Source of the DNA: Stenotrophomonas maltophilia
Lineage (GTDB): Bacteria > Pseudomonadota > Gammaproteobacteria > Xanthomonadales > Xanthomonadaceae
Direction of reading: 5' to 3'
DNA: 35,503 bases
Assembly: GCA_002386405.1 (NCBI GenBank)
Contig: DGIP01000231.1
Coordinates: 1 to 35,503 of the forward strand
This document shows positions 1 to 7,977 of this stretch, piece after piece. The notes under the pieces were generated by a model. It did no database searches. It saw only the letters and a program-made list of their open reading frames with translations, and was not told the origin of the DNA. Each line of letters starts with the position of its first letter. The stretch's first letter is position 1. The translations under genes and the position numbers were made by a program.

Positions 1-1
1 G

Positions 2-205
2 CTCTGCGCAGCGCTGGAGGGACTTGGTGTACTGCTGCAGCCCCTTGAGCTGGTGCGCGATGCGATGGCCGATGGCCGCCTTGTGGAAATCCTGCCTGGC
101 TATGAGGCCCCGCCTCGGCCGCTGCACATCGTCTACGCGCCAGATCGTCGGGTAACGCCGAAGCTGCGCAGCTTCCTGGATTTCGCCGTCGCTCAGTTCA
201 GCTGA
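2..205 (+). CDS. LysR-family regulator, C-terminal fragment (cut by window edge)
   Basis: An open frame enters from the left edge and stops with TGA at 203-205, giving 67 residues. The text (GVLLQPLELVRDAMADGRLV, then a segment ending in PLHIVYAPDRR and KLRSFLDFAVAQF) is the usual end of a LysR substrate-binding domain: the last strand, a conserved Y/P pair and a final helix. The DNA-binding half lies outside the window, so the target cannot be inferred. It converges on the next LysR gene with only 9 bases between the two stop codons. This could be a tandem, inverted LysR pair, each serving its own neighbour. Family call is good; role unknown. Confidence 0.75.
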   Translation, partial: LCAALEGLGVLLQPLELVRDAMADGRLVEILPGYEAPPRPLHIVYAPDRRVTPKLRSFLDFAVAQFS

Positions 206-214
206 GCGCTGCGC

Positions 215-1120
215 TCAGTCCAGTGCGCCGCGCTTGGCGTACTCGATCAGAGCATCGACGACATGGCGAACCCGAGGTGCCAAGGCAGCCTCCTGCAGCC
301 AGAGCAGATGGATGTCCACCCAGTCGTCCGAATAAGCCTCCAGCACGGGGATCAGCCGCCCCTCCTCGATCCTCTGTCGTACCAGTGCCGACGGCATCTG
401 GCAGAGCCCGAACCCGGCCACTGCTGTCTCCACGACGGATTCCCCATCGCTCAATCGATGCGTGGCAGGCGGCACGATCGGGAAGGTGCGCCCGTCCTCG
501 GTCAGAATCCAGCGTTGCGGCGGACCATCCGACGTACCGACGATGCACCGGTGCCGGTTGAGATCAGCGGGCGTCGCCGGGGTACCGTGCCGCTCCAGGT
601 AGCTTGGCGCGGCGCAGACGATGCGGCGTTGCCGGGCGAGCCTGCGCGCCACCAGGTGGCTGCTGTCCTGCAATTGCCCGAAGCGGATGACCAGATCGGC
701 CTGGTCCAGCATCGGGTCCACCGTGGCATCGTTGAAGCTCATGGTGAGGGCCAGCTCCGGGTGGGGCGCGGCGATCTCAAGCAGGATGGGCAGCAGCACC
801 TTGCGACCGAATGCCATTGGCATGTCTACGTGGACACGGCCCCTGAGAACGTTGTCCTGCGGTGTGATCAACGACTCTGCAGTGGCGATCTCGCCCAGCG
901 CCGCGGTGCACGCCTTGTAGAAGGTCTGCCCGTCAAAGGTCAGCCGAAGACGCCGTGTGGTCCGGTGGATGAGTTTCACACCCAGCCGCGCCTCCAGCCG
1001 GTTGACGCTCTTGCCGACCGCAGATTTGGTCACGCCCAGCCGTTCCGCTGCGATCGTGAAGCTGCCGGCCTCCACCACGGCGACGAACGCAGCAACGCCT
1101 GCGAGTGAGTCGTGTGCCAT
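215..1120 (-). CDS. LysR-type transcriptional regulator
   Basis: A 301-residue LysR protein. The N-terminal winged helix-turn-helix covers about residues 5-62 (FVAVVEAGSFTIAAERLGV, then KSAVGKSVNRLEARLGVKL), followed by a linker helix and an effector-binding domain of normal length. The frame can be extended to a TTG at 1138. I prefer the ATG at 1120 because an AGGA sits 8 bases upstream and the domain then starts at the usual distance from Met. It is divergent from the small monooxygenase and tautomerase genes (1266-1925), and the shared gap holds two dyad sequences. By LysR convention it probably controls that pair and itself. The effector is not identifiable. Confidence 0.9.
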   Translation of the reverse strand: MAHDSLAGVAAFVAVVEAGSFTIAAERLGVTKSAVGKSVNRLEARLGVKLIHRTTRRLRLTFDGQTFYKACTAALGEIATAESLITPQDNVLRGRVHVDMPMAFGRKVLLPILLEIAAPHPELALTMSFNDATVDPMLDQADLVIRFGQLQDSSHLVARRLARQRRIVCAAPSYLERHGTPATPADLNRHRCIVGTSDGPPQRWILTEDGRTFPIVPPATHRLSDGESVVETAVAGFGLCQMPSALVRQRIEEGRLIPVLEAYSDDWVDIHLLWLQEAALAPRVRHVVDALIEYAKRGALD

Positions 1121-1142
1121 CGGTCGATCCTGTGCCAATGAA

Positions 1143-1167
1143 GATAGTTGAATCTACGTCCACTATC
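1143..1167. promoter_or_regulatory. Candidate LysR binding dyad (GATAGT-N13-ACTATC)
   Basis: A perfect 6-bp inverted repeat with a 13-base spacer lies between the divergent LysR gene (start 1120) and the monooxygenase gene (start 1266). Its inner bases match the loose LysR T-N11-A style. Binding is inferred from position and symmetry only. Confidence 0.5.
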
Positions 1168-1176
1168 CGTGTCCTG

Positions 1177-1188
1177 TAAACGCGTTTA
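1177..1188. promoter_or_regulatory. Perfect 12-bp palindrome TAAACGCGTTTA
   Basis: An uninterrupted 12-bp palindrome 9 bases downstream of the GATAGT dyad, in the same divergent intergenic region. It may be a second site for the LysR protein or an operator for another dimeric regulator. No promoter elements are clear enough to place it relative to a transcription start. Confidence 0.4.
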
Positions 1189-1265
1189 TCTCCTCCGTGG
1201 CGACAAATATGCTTCATCCGGGACGCAAATGCCGTTCCACCTACCCACAGCCCCCGGAGACCTCC

Positions 1266-1622
1266 ATGGCCAGCAGTATCTATCTCATGTTCGAGCTGGC
1301 GGTGAAGCCCGGCCAGTTCGCCCCCTTTCGCGCCATGGTGGCCGAGGCGGTAGCCGCCGCCCGCACCGAGCCCAACACGCTGGCATACGAATACAGCGCC
1401 AACGAGGACGGTTCAGTCGTCCACATCTTCGAGCACTACCGGGATTCGGCCTCCATCGTGTCGCACGTGGACGAGACCTTTGCACCATTCGGCGAACGCT
1501 TCGCCTCCATGGTCGACGTCCAACGCCTCACGGTCTACGGCAACCCGGACCAGAATGCCAAGGCCCGGCTTGATCCGTTCGGGGCCACGTACATCGTGCC
1601 GTTCGACGGATTCTTCCGCTGA
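1266..1622 (+). CDS. ABM-fold (antibiotic biosynthesis monooxygenase type) small oxygenase
   Basis: A 118-residue dimeric alpha/beta-barrel-type protein. Recognisable family features are the first strand (YLMFELAVKPGQ), the helix with FRAMVAEAV, then TLAYEYSANEDG and the FEHYRDSASIVSHVD stretch. The frame is open from 1197, but the ATG at 1266 is preceded by GGAG at 1256-1259 and starts directly in strand one. ABM proteins include cofactor-free oxygenases acting on quinols and phenolics, as well as non-enzymatic members, so the substrate is not determined. It is followed after about 100 bases by a tautomerase and lies beside a catechol operon, which suggests an accessory step on an aromatic or quinone compound. 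That role is inference. Confidence 0.8.
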   Translation: MASSIYLMFELAVKPGQFAPFRAMVAEAVAAARTEPNTLAYEYSANEDGSVVHIFEHYRDSASIVSHVDETFAPFGERFASMVDVQRLTVYGNPDQNAKARLDPFGATYIVPFDGFFR

Positions 1623-1633
1623 CGGCCGAACCT

Positions 1634-1665
1634 GGCACCGCCCCACCCGCGGGGGCGGCGGTGCC
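1634..1665 (+). other. GC-rich stem-loop between the monooxygenase and tautomerase genes
   Basis: GGCACCG (1634-1640) pairs with CGGTGCC (1659-1665), and the inner bases add further G:C pairs. No T-run follows, so a plain intrinsic terminator is unlikely. It may be an mRNA-stabilising or processing hairpin that sets different expression of the two genes. Confidence 0.45.
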
Positions 1666-1724
1666 CAATGCCAGGCCGCGTTCATCGAACGTGGCCAGTT
1701 ACCATCCAACGAGAGGAATGCATC

Positions 1725-1925
1725 ATGCCCGTCGTACGCGTCAGCTGGTTTGAAGGGAAAGACGCCACCGCCAAAAAGGCCGTGGCCGCCGAGATCACCG
1801 AAAGCATCGTCAAGAACACCGGGACCGATCCCAACTACATCTACGTGATCTTCGAAGATGTCGCTCCGTCCAACTGGGCAGGCGCAGGCAAGTTGTTCGG
1901 GGACGGCGCCCCGACCTCGGAGTGA
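1725..1925 (+). CDS. 4-oxalocrotonate tautomerase-family protein
   Basis: A 66-residue protein of the 4-OT size class. After Met removal the N-terminus is Pro (MPVVRVSWFEG), the general-base residue of this superfamily. The rest is a long helix (KKAVAAEITESIVKNTG) and a second strand (YIYVIFEDV) followed by NWAGAGKLFGDG. The start is fixed by GAGAGGA at 1711-1717 and by the need for Pro at position 1. Members tautomerise enol-keto acids or dehalogenate small acids. Here it is probably co-transcribed with the ABM protein and divergent from a LysR gene. Family is clear; substrate is unknown. Confidence 0.87.
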   Translation: MPVVRVSWFEGKDATAKKAVAAEITESIVKNTGTDPNYIYVIFEDVAPSNWAGAGKLFGDGAPTSE

Positions 1926-1932
1926 GCAACGC

Positions 1933-1958
1933 GGGGGATACCGGTACCGGTGTCCCCC
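1933..1958. terminator. Stem-loop between convergent tautomerase and catD genes
   Basis: GGGGGATACCGG (1933-1944) pairs with CCGGTGTCCCCC (1947-1958), with one T:G wobble and a very short loop that would open to a larger one in RNA. It sits between the stop codons of two convergent genes (1925 and 1989), the usual place for a shared terminator. There is no good T-run on either side, so termination efficiency is doubtful. Confidence 0.5.
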
Positions 1959-1988
1959 TCTCCTGCATCGAAGGCTGCCTGGCCGATG

Positions 1989-2759
1989 CTATTGAAGGAA
2001 CCTGCGCAGCACATCGTTGAGCGCGGCAGCGGATTCGATATTGAGCAGATGCCTTCCGGGCAGTGACACATGCGTGCCGGAACCGGCAGATGCAACTGCT
2101 TCCAGATCAGAAGGCGGGCACACCGGATCATCGTCGCCGGATACCGCCAGCAGAGGGACTGTGTTCCGCGTGATCGCCGTCCGTAGATCGGCGTCGGCCA
2201 ACGCAGCGCAGCACCCTGCATATCCCTCAACGGACGCGGCCACGAACTGGTCGAGAACAGCATCGACCTGCCCGGCATGGTCGGCTCGGAAGCGGTCACC
2301 GAACCAGCGTTCCGCCGTCGCGTCACGCAATGGCTGCAGGCCATTGGCGCGCACATCCGCCATCCGCGTCTGCCAGCCCTGCCCCGTGCCGATCTTCGAC
2401 GCGGTGGCGCATACGACCACACGGGTGATCCGCTCTGGATGATTCAACGCGACCCATTGCGCGACCAGACCGCCGATGGAAAGGCCGCAGTAGTTCGTCA
2501 CCTCAATAGACAACGCATCCAGCAAGGCAACGGCATCTCCACCGAGATCGGCCAGTGTGTAAGGCGCTGGTGGCGCGCCCGAAGCACCGTGTCCGCGCCG
2601 GTCATAACGCAGCACCCGGAAACTGTCTGAAAGTTCCTTCGCCTGGGCATCCCACATGTGCAGGTCCGTGCCCAGCGAATTGCAGAACATCAGCCACGGG
2701 CCCCGGTGTCCGTCAATGCGGTAATGAAGACGATGGGTTGGCAGGTCGATGAATGGCAC
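1989..2759 (-). CDS. catD: 3-oxoadipate enol-lactonase (last gene of cat operon)
   Basis: An alpha/beta hydrolase of 256 residues that hydrolyses 3-oxoadipate enol-lactone to 3-oxoadipate, the step after muconolactone isomerase. The catalytic triad is visible: nucleophile Ser94 in GLSIGG, Asp211 in SGDDDPVCP and His237 in PGRHLLN. The oxyanion region FCNSLGTDLHMWD near the N-terminus is typical of PcaD/CatD. The frame runs to a TTG at 2765. I choose the GTG at 2759 because it gives the family-like MPFIDL start and has GAGAGGG at good spacing. It begins two bases after the catF stop, so translation is probably coupled. Confidence 0.92.
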   Translation of the reverse strand: MPFIDLPTHRLHYRIDGHRGPWLMFCNSLGTDLHMWDAQAKELSDSFRVLRYDRRGHGASGAPPAPYTLADLGGDAVALLDALSIEVTNYCGLSIGGLVAQWVALNHPERITRVVVCATASKIGTGQGWQTRMADVRANGLQPLRDATAERWFGDRFRADHAGQVDAVLDQFVAASVEGYAGCCAALADADLRTAITRNTVPLLAVSGDDDPVCPPSDLEAVASAGSGTHVSLPGRHLLNIESAAALNDVLRRFLQ

Positions 2760-2761
2760 GA

Positions 2762-3964
2762 TCAAACCCTCTCGATGGCGAGGGCCAGGCCCATTCCGAC
2801 GCCGATACAGAGCGTTGCCAACCCCAGCCGACCACCGCTGACCTGCAGCTGGTGACTCAGGCTGAGAGCCAGACGAGCGCCACTCATCCCCAACGGGTGA
2901 CCGAGCGCGATCGCGCCACCATTCGGATTCACGTGGGGCGCATCGTCCGGCAGGCCAAGCGCGCGCATCGTCGCCAATGCCTGGCTGGCGAAGGCCTCGT
3001 TGAGCTCGATCGCATCAAAATCCTTGATGGTCAGGCCGAGGCGGTGCATCAATTTCTGGCTGGCCGCGATGGGGCCAATTCCCATGACACGAGGCTCGAC
3101 CCCAGCCGATGCCATGCCCAGAATCCGAGCGCGTGGCACGAGGCCATGCGTTTCGATGGCAGCCTCATCTGCGATCAGCAGCGCCGCAGCACCGTCATTG
3201 ATGCCCGACGCATTGCCTGCAGTCACGGTCCCGTCCTTGAACAAAGGCCGCAATGCCGAAAGCGAGGCAAGGGTGGAATCGGCACGCGGGTGCTCATCCT
3301 GGATTACCTCGACGGTGCCGCGCTTCCCGTTGTCAACGCTTACGGGGATGATTTCGTCAGCAAAGAATCCACAGGCCTGGGCTGCCTGTACGCGTTGCTG
3401 GCTGCGCAGTGCGAAGGCGTCCTGATCATCGCGGGAGATGTTGTAGTCGGATGCAACGTTCTCGCCTGTACGGGGCATGGTCTCGACGCCGTAGAGCGCT
3501 TCCAGACGGGGGTTGATGAACCGCCACCCCATCGTGGTGTCCTCCAATGCCTGATCGCGTCCGAACGCCGCGCCTGCCTTGCCCATGACAAAGGGCGCGC
3601 GGCTCATGGACTCGACGCCACCGGCGATGGCGAGCGACATCTCGCCGCAGTGGATGGCTCTAGCCGCCTGACCGACAGCCTCCAATCCCGAGGCGCACAG
3701 GCGATTCAGAGTAACGCCGGGCACGCTCACCGGCAGCCCCGCAAGCAGGGCGCTCATCCGCGCGACATTGCGGTTGTCTTCGCCGGCCTGGTTGGCGCAC
3801 CCCAGCAGGACTTCATCGACAGCCGCTGGATCCAAACCGGGATGCCGCGCCAGCAACGCCTGGATAGGGAGTGCGCCAAGGTCATCCGCCCTTACCCGGG
3901 CAAGGCTGCCGCCGTAGCGGCCGATGGGCGTCCGCACTCCATCACAGATGAATGCACCGGTCAT
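2762..3964 (-). CDS. catF: 3-oxoadipyl-CoA thiolase
   Basis: A 400-residue thiolase, the length expected for PcaF/CatF. It cleaves 3-oxoadipyl-CoA with CoA to succinyl-CoA and acetyl-CoA, ending the beta-ketoadipate pathway. Catalytic residues are present: Cys90 in NRLCASG, His356 in GHPLG and Cys386 in LCIGVG. The sequence ALYGVETMPRTGENVA is typical of the oxoadipyl-CoA type rather than of acetoacetyl-CoA thiolases. Its ATG overlaps the catJ stop by 4 bases (ATGA). Since no protocatechuate genes are nearby, I name it for the catechol branch; pcaF would describe the same enzyme. Confidence 0.93.
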   Translation of the reverse strand: MTGAFICDGVRTPIGRYGGSLARVRADDLGALPIQALLARHPGLDPAAVDEVLLGCANQAGEDNRNVARMSALLAGLPVSVPGVTLNRLCASGLEAVGQAARAIHCGEMSLAIAGGVESMSRAPFVMGKAGAAFGRDQALEDTTMGWRFINPRLEALYGVETMPRTGENVASDYNISRDDQDAFALRSQQRVQAAQACGFFADEIIPVSVDNGKRGTVEVIQDEHPRADSTLASLSALRPLFKDGTVTAGNASGINDGAAALLIADEAAIETHGLVPRARILGMASAGVEPRVMGIGPIAASQKLMHRLGLTIKDFDAIELNEAFASQALATMRALGLPDDAPHVNPNGGAIALGHPLGMSGARLALSLSHQLQVSGGRLGLATLCIGVGMGLALAIERV

Positions 3965-4620
3965 TTCATTTCTCCCGCAGGATCATCCGCGAACGACAGA
4001 CCCGTCAACGCGGCGAGCTCTTCGATTCCCAGGCCCGGCACCAACTCGACGATGCGTGCGCCGTCCGGACCCACGTCGATCACACCGTGGTCGGTGTAGA
4101 CACGGGACACGCAGCCGATACCGGTCAAGGGGTAGCTGCAGGATGACACCAGCTTGCTTTCTCCTTTGCGGGTAAGCAGCTCCATCATCACGAACACCTG
4201 CTTGGCGCCAATCGCCAGATCCATCGCCCCACCAACGGCCGGGATCGCTCCCGGCGCTCCGGTGCTCCAGTTGGCAAGATCTCCCGCGGTCGACACCTGG
4301 AATGCGCCCAGCACGCAGATGTCTAGATGGCCGCCACGCATCATCGCGAACGAATCGGCATGGTGGAAGTAGCAACCGCCTTCCAGCAGGGTCACCGGTT
4401 GCTTGCCGGCATTGATGAGTTCAGGGTCTTCATCACCAGGCGCAGGCGCCGGGCCCATCCCGAGCAACCCGTTCTCAGACTGGAGAAAGATCTCCTTGTC
4501 AGCAGGAAGATAGTTGGCCACGGTGGTGGGAAGGCCGATCCCCAGGTTCACGTACGCGCCCTCAGGAATATCCCGCGCTACACGCTGGGCCATCTGGTCG
4601 CGAGTCAGGAGCATTGCCAT
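3961..4620 (-). CDS. catJ: 3-oxoadipate CoA-transferase subunit B
   Basis: A 219-residue beta subunit of a family I CoA-transferase that moves CoA from succinyl-CoA to 3-oxoadipate. The catalytic Glu is Glu49 in SENGLLGMG, the motif that forms the glutamyl-CoA thioester in this family. NLGIGLPT near residue 25 and GGHLDICVLGAFQVS in the middle are also conserved. Its ATG shares one base with the catI stop (TAATG), which points to translational coupling and equal subunit amounts. It forms a heteromer with the catI product. Confidence 0.93.
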   Translation of the reverse strand: MAMLLTRDQMAQRVARDIPEGAYVNLGIGLPTTVANYLPADKEIFLQSENGLLGMGPAPAPGDEDPELINAGKQPVTLLEGGCYFHHADSFAMMRGGHLDICVLGAFQVSTAGDLANWSTGAPGAIPAVGGAMDLAIGAKQVFVMMELLTRKGESKLVSSCSYPLTGIGCVSRVYTDHGVIDVGPDGARIVELVPGLGIEELAALTGLSFADDPAGEMK

Positions 4621-5288
4621 TACTTGCCTCCGGTTGCGACGACGCGCTGCACGAAAATACCCGGGGTCACGACGGCTTCTGGATCCAGCTTCCCCAGATC
4701 AACCACCTGTCCCACCTGCGCAATGGTCGTTGAGGCGGCCATCGCCATGATCGGGCCGAAGTTGCGTGCGGTCTTGCTGTACACCAGATTGCCCCAGCGA
4801 TCGCCCCGGGCCGCCTTGATCAGCGTGAAATCGGCGCGGATCGGGTACTCGAGTACGTAGTGACGTCCGTCGATCTCCCGTGTCTCCTTTCCCTTCGCCA
4901 GTTCTGTTCCGTAACCGGTTGGGGTGAAGATTGCGCCAAGCCCAGAGCCCGCAGCGTGGATGCGGGCAGCCAGGTTGCCCTGGGGCACCAGCTCGAGCTC
5001 GATCTCGCCAGCGTGATACGCCGCATCGAAGTGCTGCGAATCCGACTGTCGGGGGAACGAGCACACGATCTTTCGAACACGGCGCTTGGCGATCAAGGCG
5101 GCAAGCCCACTATCACCGTTGCCGGCATTGTTGTTGACGATCGTCAGTTCGCGCGCCCCCTGCTCGATGAGAGCGTCTATCAGCTCGTCTGGCATTCCGG
5201 CAGTACCGAATCCACCGATCATCACCGTGGCACCATCGTGAATGTCAGCTACGGCAGCACGGCAGTCGGCGACTGTCTTGTCGATCAT
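4620..5288 (-). CDS. catI: 3-oxoadipate CoA-transferase subunit A
   Basis: The 222-residue alpha subunit partnering CatJ. The glycine-rich CoA-binding motif GGFGTAGMP lies at about residues 24-32. TIVNNNAGNG, GAGSGLGAIFTP-like and RADFTLIKAARGDRWGN segments are those of PcaI/CatI/ScoA proteins. The ATG at 5288 has GGAGA upstream. About 75 bases separate it from catA, the largest gap among the genes downstream of catA but still compatible with one operon. Acetoacetate CoA-transferases are similar in sequence; the surrounding pathway genes decide for oxoadipate. Confidence 0.92.
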   Translation of the reverse strand: MIDKTVADCRAAVADIHDGATVMIGGFGTAGMPDELIDALIEQGARELTIVNNNAGNGDSGLAALIAKRRVRKIVCSFPRQSDSQHFDAAYHAGEIELELVPQGNLAARIHAAGSGLGAIFTPTGYGTELAKGKETREIDGRHYVLEYPIRADFTLIKAARGDRWGNLVYSKTARNFGPIMAMAASTTIAQVGQVVDLGKLDPEAVVTPGIFVQRVVATGGK

Positions 5289-5363
5289 GCGTACGTCTCC
5301 GACGATGGCGTGTCAACGACGGCGTGGTTGCTGGGCATTGTCATCTCGCATCCAAGTAGTGGG

Positions 5364-6299
5364 TCAGGCAGCCGCGCGCTTGCGCTGAACGACCTGATCG
5401 TCCTCACCATCGACCAGGGCGGTGAGGTGGAAGTCGAAGCTGATTTCCGCGAACGGTTCATCCAGGCCGGCGGCTTTGATGGCTTCCGCATCGCTGTGTT
5501 CGATGATCTCCGGAACCAGGCCATCGCGGGTCGCGTAGGCAAAGTCGTCGTTGACCAGCGGGTCGCCGGCGATGTTGATCTGAGTGGTCAGCTTGCGATG
5601 GTCATCTGCGCCAATGAAGAAGTGGATGTGGGCCGGTCGCTGGCCATGACGCCCCAACGCAAACAGCAACTTTTCGGTCGGGCTGCCCGGCGGCACGCCG
5701 TACCCTTTTGGCACGATGCTCTGGAAGCGGTAACGTCCATTGGCGTCGGCAATAATCGTCCGGCGCATGTTGAAGGGTGCCTGCATACCCGTCGGATCGA
5801 AATGCGAGTAGAAGCCGCGGGTATCGCAGTGCCAAACCTCCACGCTCGCACCTGGGACAGGCTTGCCGTCTGAGCCGAAAACCGTGCCGTGCATGATCAG
5901 GCGCTGGCCGTCGGTATCGCGACCATCGTCGAGGCGGGCGAAGCCCTGCTCAACGGGAGCACCGGCGACATACAGCGGCCCTTCGATGGTCCGCGGGGTC
6001 TCGTTCTCGATGCCGCGTGCCGCGTCCTGAGCGTCCATCCGCAGGTCGAGGAAGTGGTCAAGGCCAAGCCCGGGCGAAATCAGGCCCGCCTGTCCCGCGG
6101 CACCAAGCTCGTTGAACCAGGCGATACCTGCCCAGTACTCGTCCGGGGTGATGTCCAGGTCGTCGATGGCTTTGAACAGGTCGGACATCAGGCGGTGGAT
6201 GATCTGCTTGGTCCGCAGATCGCCTTCGTTGTTCTCAAGACCGCTCAGCGTCTTCAGGAACTGCTGGACATTGGGCTGGTCGAAAATGGTGATGTTCAT
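5364..6299 (-). CDS. catA: Catechol 1,2-dioxygenase (intradiol)
   Basis: A 311-residue non-haem Fe(III) intradiol dioxygenase that opens catechol to cis,cis-muconate. The N-terminal helical dimerisation domain (about 1-100) binds phospholipid in relatives; the beta-sandwich catalytic domain follows. The four iron ligands fall at the numbering used for Pseudomonas CatA: Tyr164 (RGFYSHFD), Tyr200 (PKGYGVP), His224 and His226 (PAHIHFF). The frame extends upstream to 6359, but the ATG at 6299 has AAGGAGA in front and gives the normal length. The product feeds CatB, encoded upstream in the same operon. Chlorocatechol dioxygenases are usually shorter, so plain catechol is favoured. Confidence 0.96.
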   Translation of the reverse strand: MNITIFDQPNVQQFLKTLSGLENNEGDLRTKQIIHRLMSDLFKAIDDLDITPDEYWAGIAWFNELGAAGQAGLISPGLGLDHFLDLRMDAQDAARGIENETPRTIEGPLYVAGAPVEQGFARLDDGRDTDGQRLIMHGTVFGSDGKPVPGASVEVWHCDTRGFYSHFDPTGMQAPFNMRRTIIADANGRYRFQSIVPKGYGVPPGSPTEKLLFALGRHGQRPAHIHFFIGADDHRKLTTQINIAGDPLVNDDFAYATRDGLVPEIIEHSDAEAIKAAGLDEPFAEISFDFHLTALVDGEDDQVVQRKRAAA

Positions 6300-6377
6300 G
6301 GGTGTCTCCTTGGGTCGCGAAGGCTGCCTGGACGCGTTCCCTCCCGGGGAGCGCACCAATACGGTGTGGGTTGCCGG

Positions 6378-6668
6378 TCAGGTGTCGTCCTCGCGGATCG
6401 ACGAAGGATGGCGGCAAAGTGGAGTGACAGAGATGGTCATGTACGGGAACAGCGGCAGCCCGATCAGGATGGCGTGCAGCTCTTCGTTGCCGGACACGTC
6501 GAACACGCTGTAATTGGCGTACTCACCGGCAATGCGCCAGATGTGGCGCCACTTGCCCTCATCCTGCAGGCGCTGCGAGTAGGCGCGCTCGCGCGCCTTG
6601 ATCTCGTCAGCCACCTCTACCGGCAGGTCGGCAGGGATGCGCACATCCATTCGTACATGGAAAAGCAT
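6378..6668 (-). CDS. catC: Muconolactone delta-isomerase
   Basis: A 96-residue protein of the size of CatC, which converts muconolactone to 3-oxoadipate enol-lactone as a cofactor-free decamer in known members. Recognisable stretches are MLFHVRMDVRIP, ARERAYSQRLQ, GKWRHIWRIAGEYANYSVFD and LHAILIGLPLFPYM, all typical of the family. The ATG at 6668 has AGGAG about 9 bases upstream. It lies 21 bases after catB and about 80 before catA. Confidence 0.95.
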   Translation of the reverse strand: MLFHVRMDVRIPADLPVEVADEIKARERAYSQRLQDEGKWRHIWRIAGEYANYSVFDVSGNEELHAILIGLPLFPYMTISVTPLCRHPSSIREDDT

Positions 6669-6689
6669 TGTTCAGACTCCTGTGCAGCG

Positions 6690-7859
6690 TCAGCCGACGC
6701 TGGTGGTTCGGTGCAAACCGTTGCGGCGGAAGAACGCCAACCTGTCTTCGTCCAGGCTGATGCCAAGCCCTGGACCGGACGGAACGGACAGCTCGAAGTC
6801 CCGGTATGCCAGCGGCGTAGCGAGGATCTCCTCGGTAAGAAGCAGCGGCCCGAACAGCTCCGTACCCCATTGGAGGTTTGGGAAGGTCGAAAATACCTGG
6901 GCACTGGCGACCGTACCGATGGCGCCTTCCAGCATCGTGCCGCCATACAGGCCGATACCCGCAGCGTCTGCGATCGCGGCGACGCGCTGGGCGGCGAAGA
7001 GGCCGCCGCTCTGCTCGATCTTCACAGCGAAGACGTCAGCACCATGCACCCGCGCGATCTCGAACGCTGACTCAGGGCCAGTCAGGGATTCGTCGGCCAT
7101 CAGGGCAACAGGGAACCTCCGCACCAGTCGCGCCAGCGCTGAGGAGGACGCGACGGGCTGCTCGACCAGCTCGCAGCCAGCGTCCGCCAGTGCTGCCATG
7201 CCGCGAGCCGCGTCGGTCTCGCTCCAGGCCATGTTGACGTCTACGCGTACCGCAGCACGGTCGCCCAGGGCGCGCTTGATCGCCGCCACGTGGGCGATGT
7301 CCTCAGCCAGCGGGCGGGCGCCAATTTTCAGCTTGAAGATGTTGTGTCGGCGCAGGGATAGCATCGATTCTGCTTCTGCGATATCCCGGTCCGTGTTCCC
7401 CGAGGCCAATGTCCAGGCAACCGGCAGGCTATCGCGCCGGCGGCCCCCCATCAGTTCAGAGACCGGCAGGCCCACGCGCTTTCCTTGGGCATCAAGAAGC
7501 GCAGTCTCCACCGCACTCTTGGCGAACCTGTTCTCCTTGACCATCTTGCCAACGCGGGCCATGAGTTGCTGGACGCGCGTTACGTCCTGGCCCTTCATCA
7601 CGGGTGCGAAGTAGGTATCGATGGCCAGCTTTATGCTTTCCGGGCTTTCGCCACCGTAGGCAAGCCCGCCAATGGTGGTTCCCTCGCCGATCCCTACGAT
7701 CCCGTCGCTGCAGTGGATGCGGACCAGCATCAGGGTCTGACCATCCATTGTGGCCACCGACAGCTTGTGCGGGCGGATGGTGGGCAGGTCTACCAGCATC
7801 GTTTCGATGCGTTCAATCTGGACGGCCGGAAGAACGCTGGGGGGAGGTGCGGTGTTCAT
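6690..7859 (-). CDS. catB: Muconate cycloisomerase
   Basis: An enolase-superfamily enzyme of 389 residues that cyclises cis,cis-muconate to muconolactone using Mn2+. All superfamily active-site residues are visible: the KxK motif Lys176/Lys178 (FKLKIG), metal ligands Asp207 (VDVN), Glu233 (EQP) and Asp256 (ADES), and the opposite base Lys280 (AVKIEQSGG). It opens with a capping domain (IERIETMLVDLPTIRPHKLS) typical of CatB. It is the first gene of the seven-gene cat operon and is divergent from catR. The ATG at 7859 has only a weak AAAAGAG ribosome site. Confidence 0.95.
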   Translation of the reverse strand: MNTAPPPSVLPAVQIERIETMLVDLPTIRPHKLSVATMDGQTLMLVRIHCSDGIVGIGEGTTIGGLAYGGESPESIKLAIDTYFAPVMKGQDVTRVQQLMARVGKMVKENRFAKSAVETALLDAQGKRVGLPVSELMGGRRRDSLPVAWTLASGNTDRDIAEAESMLSLRRHNIFKLKIGARPLAEDIAHVAAIKRALGDRAAVRVDVNMAWSETDAARGMAALADAGCELVEQPVASSSALARLVRRFPVALMADESLTGPESAFEIARVHGADVFAVKIEQSGGLFAAQRVAAIADAAGIGLYGGTMLEGAIGTVASAQVFSTFPNLQWGTELFGPLLLTEEILATPLAYRDFELSVPSGPGLGISLDEDRLAFFRRNGLHRTTSVG

Positions 7860-7917
7860 GGGCTCTTTTATCCCGCGCTCCCACCGCTGGAATCCAACAC
7901 TTTTTGGGTGTACAACG

Positions 7918-7932
7918 ATACCTTGCGGGTAT
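7918..7932. promoter_or_regulatory. CatR/BenM-type operator site 1 (ATAC-N7-GTAT)
   Basis: ATACCTTGCGGGTAT is a perfect match to the ATAC-N7-GTAT consensus established for the LysR regulators BenM and CatM, with the dyad extending to ATACC/GGTAT. It lies 58 bases upstream of the catB start and 81 from the catR start, where activation of catB would be expected. Sequence match is direct; binding by this CatR is inferred. Confidence 0.8.
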
Positions 7933-7977
7933 AGTGACGCCGATAAGTTTGATTTTTAAGGATTGGTGCGGCGCACA

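Noticed and set aside
2753..4099. 448-codon plus-strand open frame opposite the thiolase and CoA-transferase B genes
   Set aside because: No domain; antisense to catF, which has all catalytic residues.
3961..5288. Acetoacetate/succinyl-CoA transferase (atoAD/scoAB) instead of CatIJ
   Set aside because: Sequence alone is close, but position between catA and an oxoadipyl-CoA-type thiolase favours oxoadipate.
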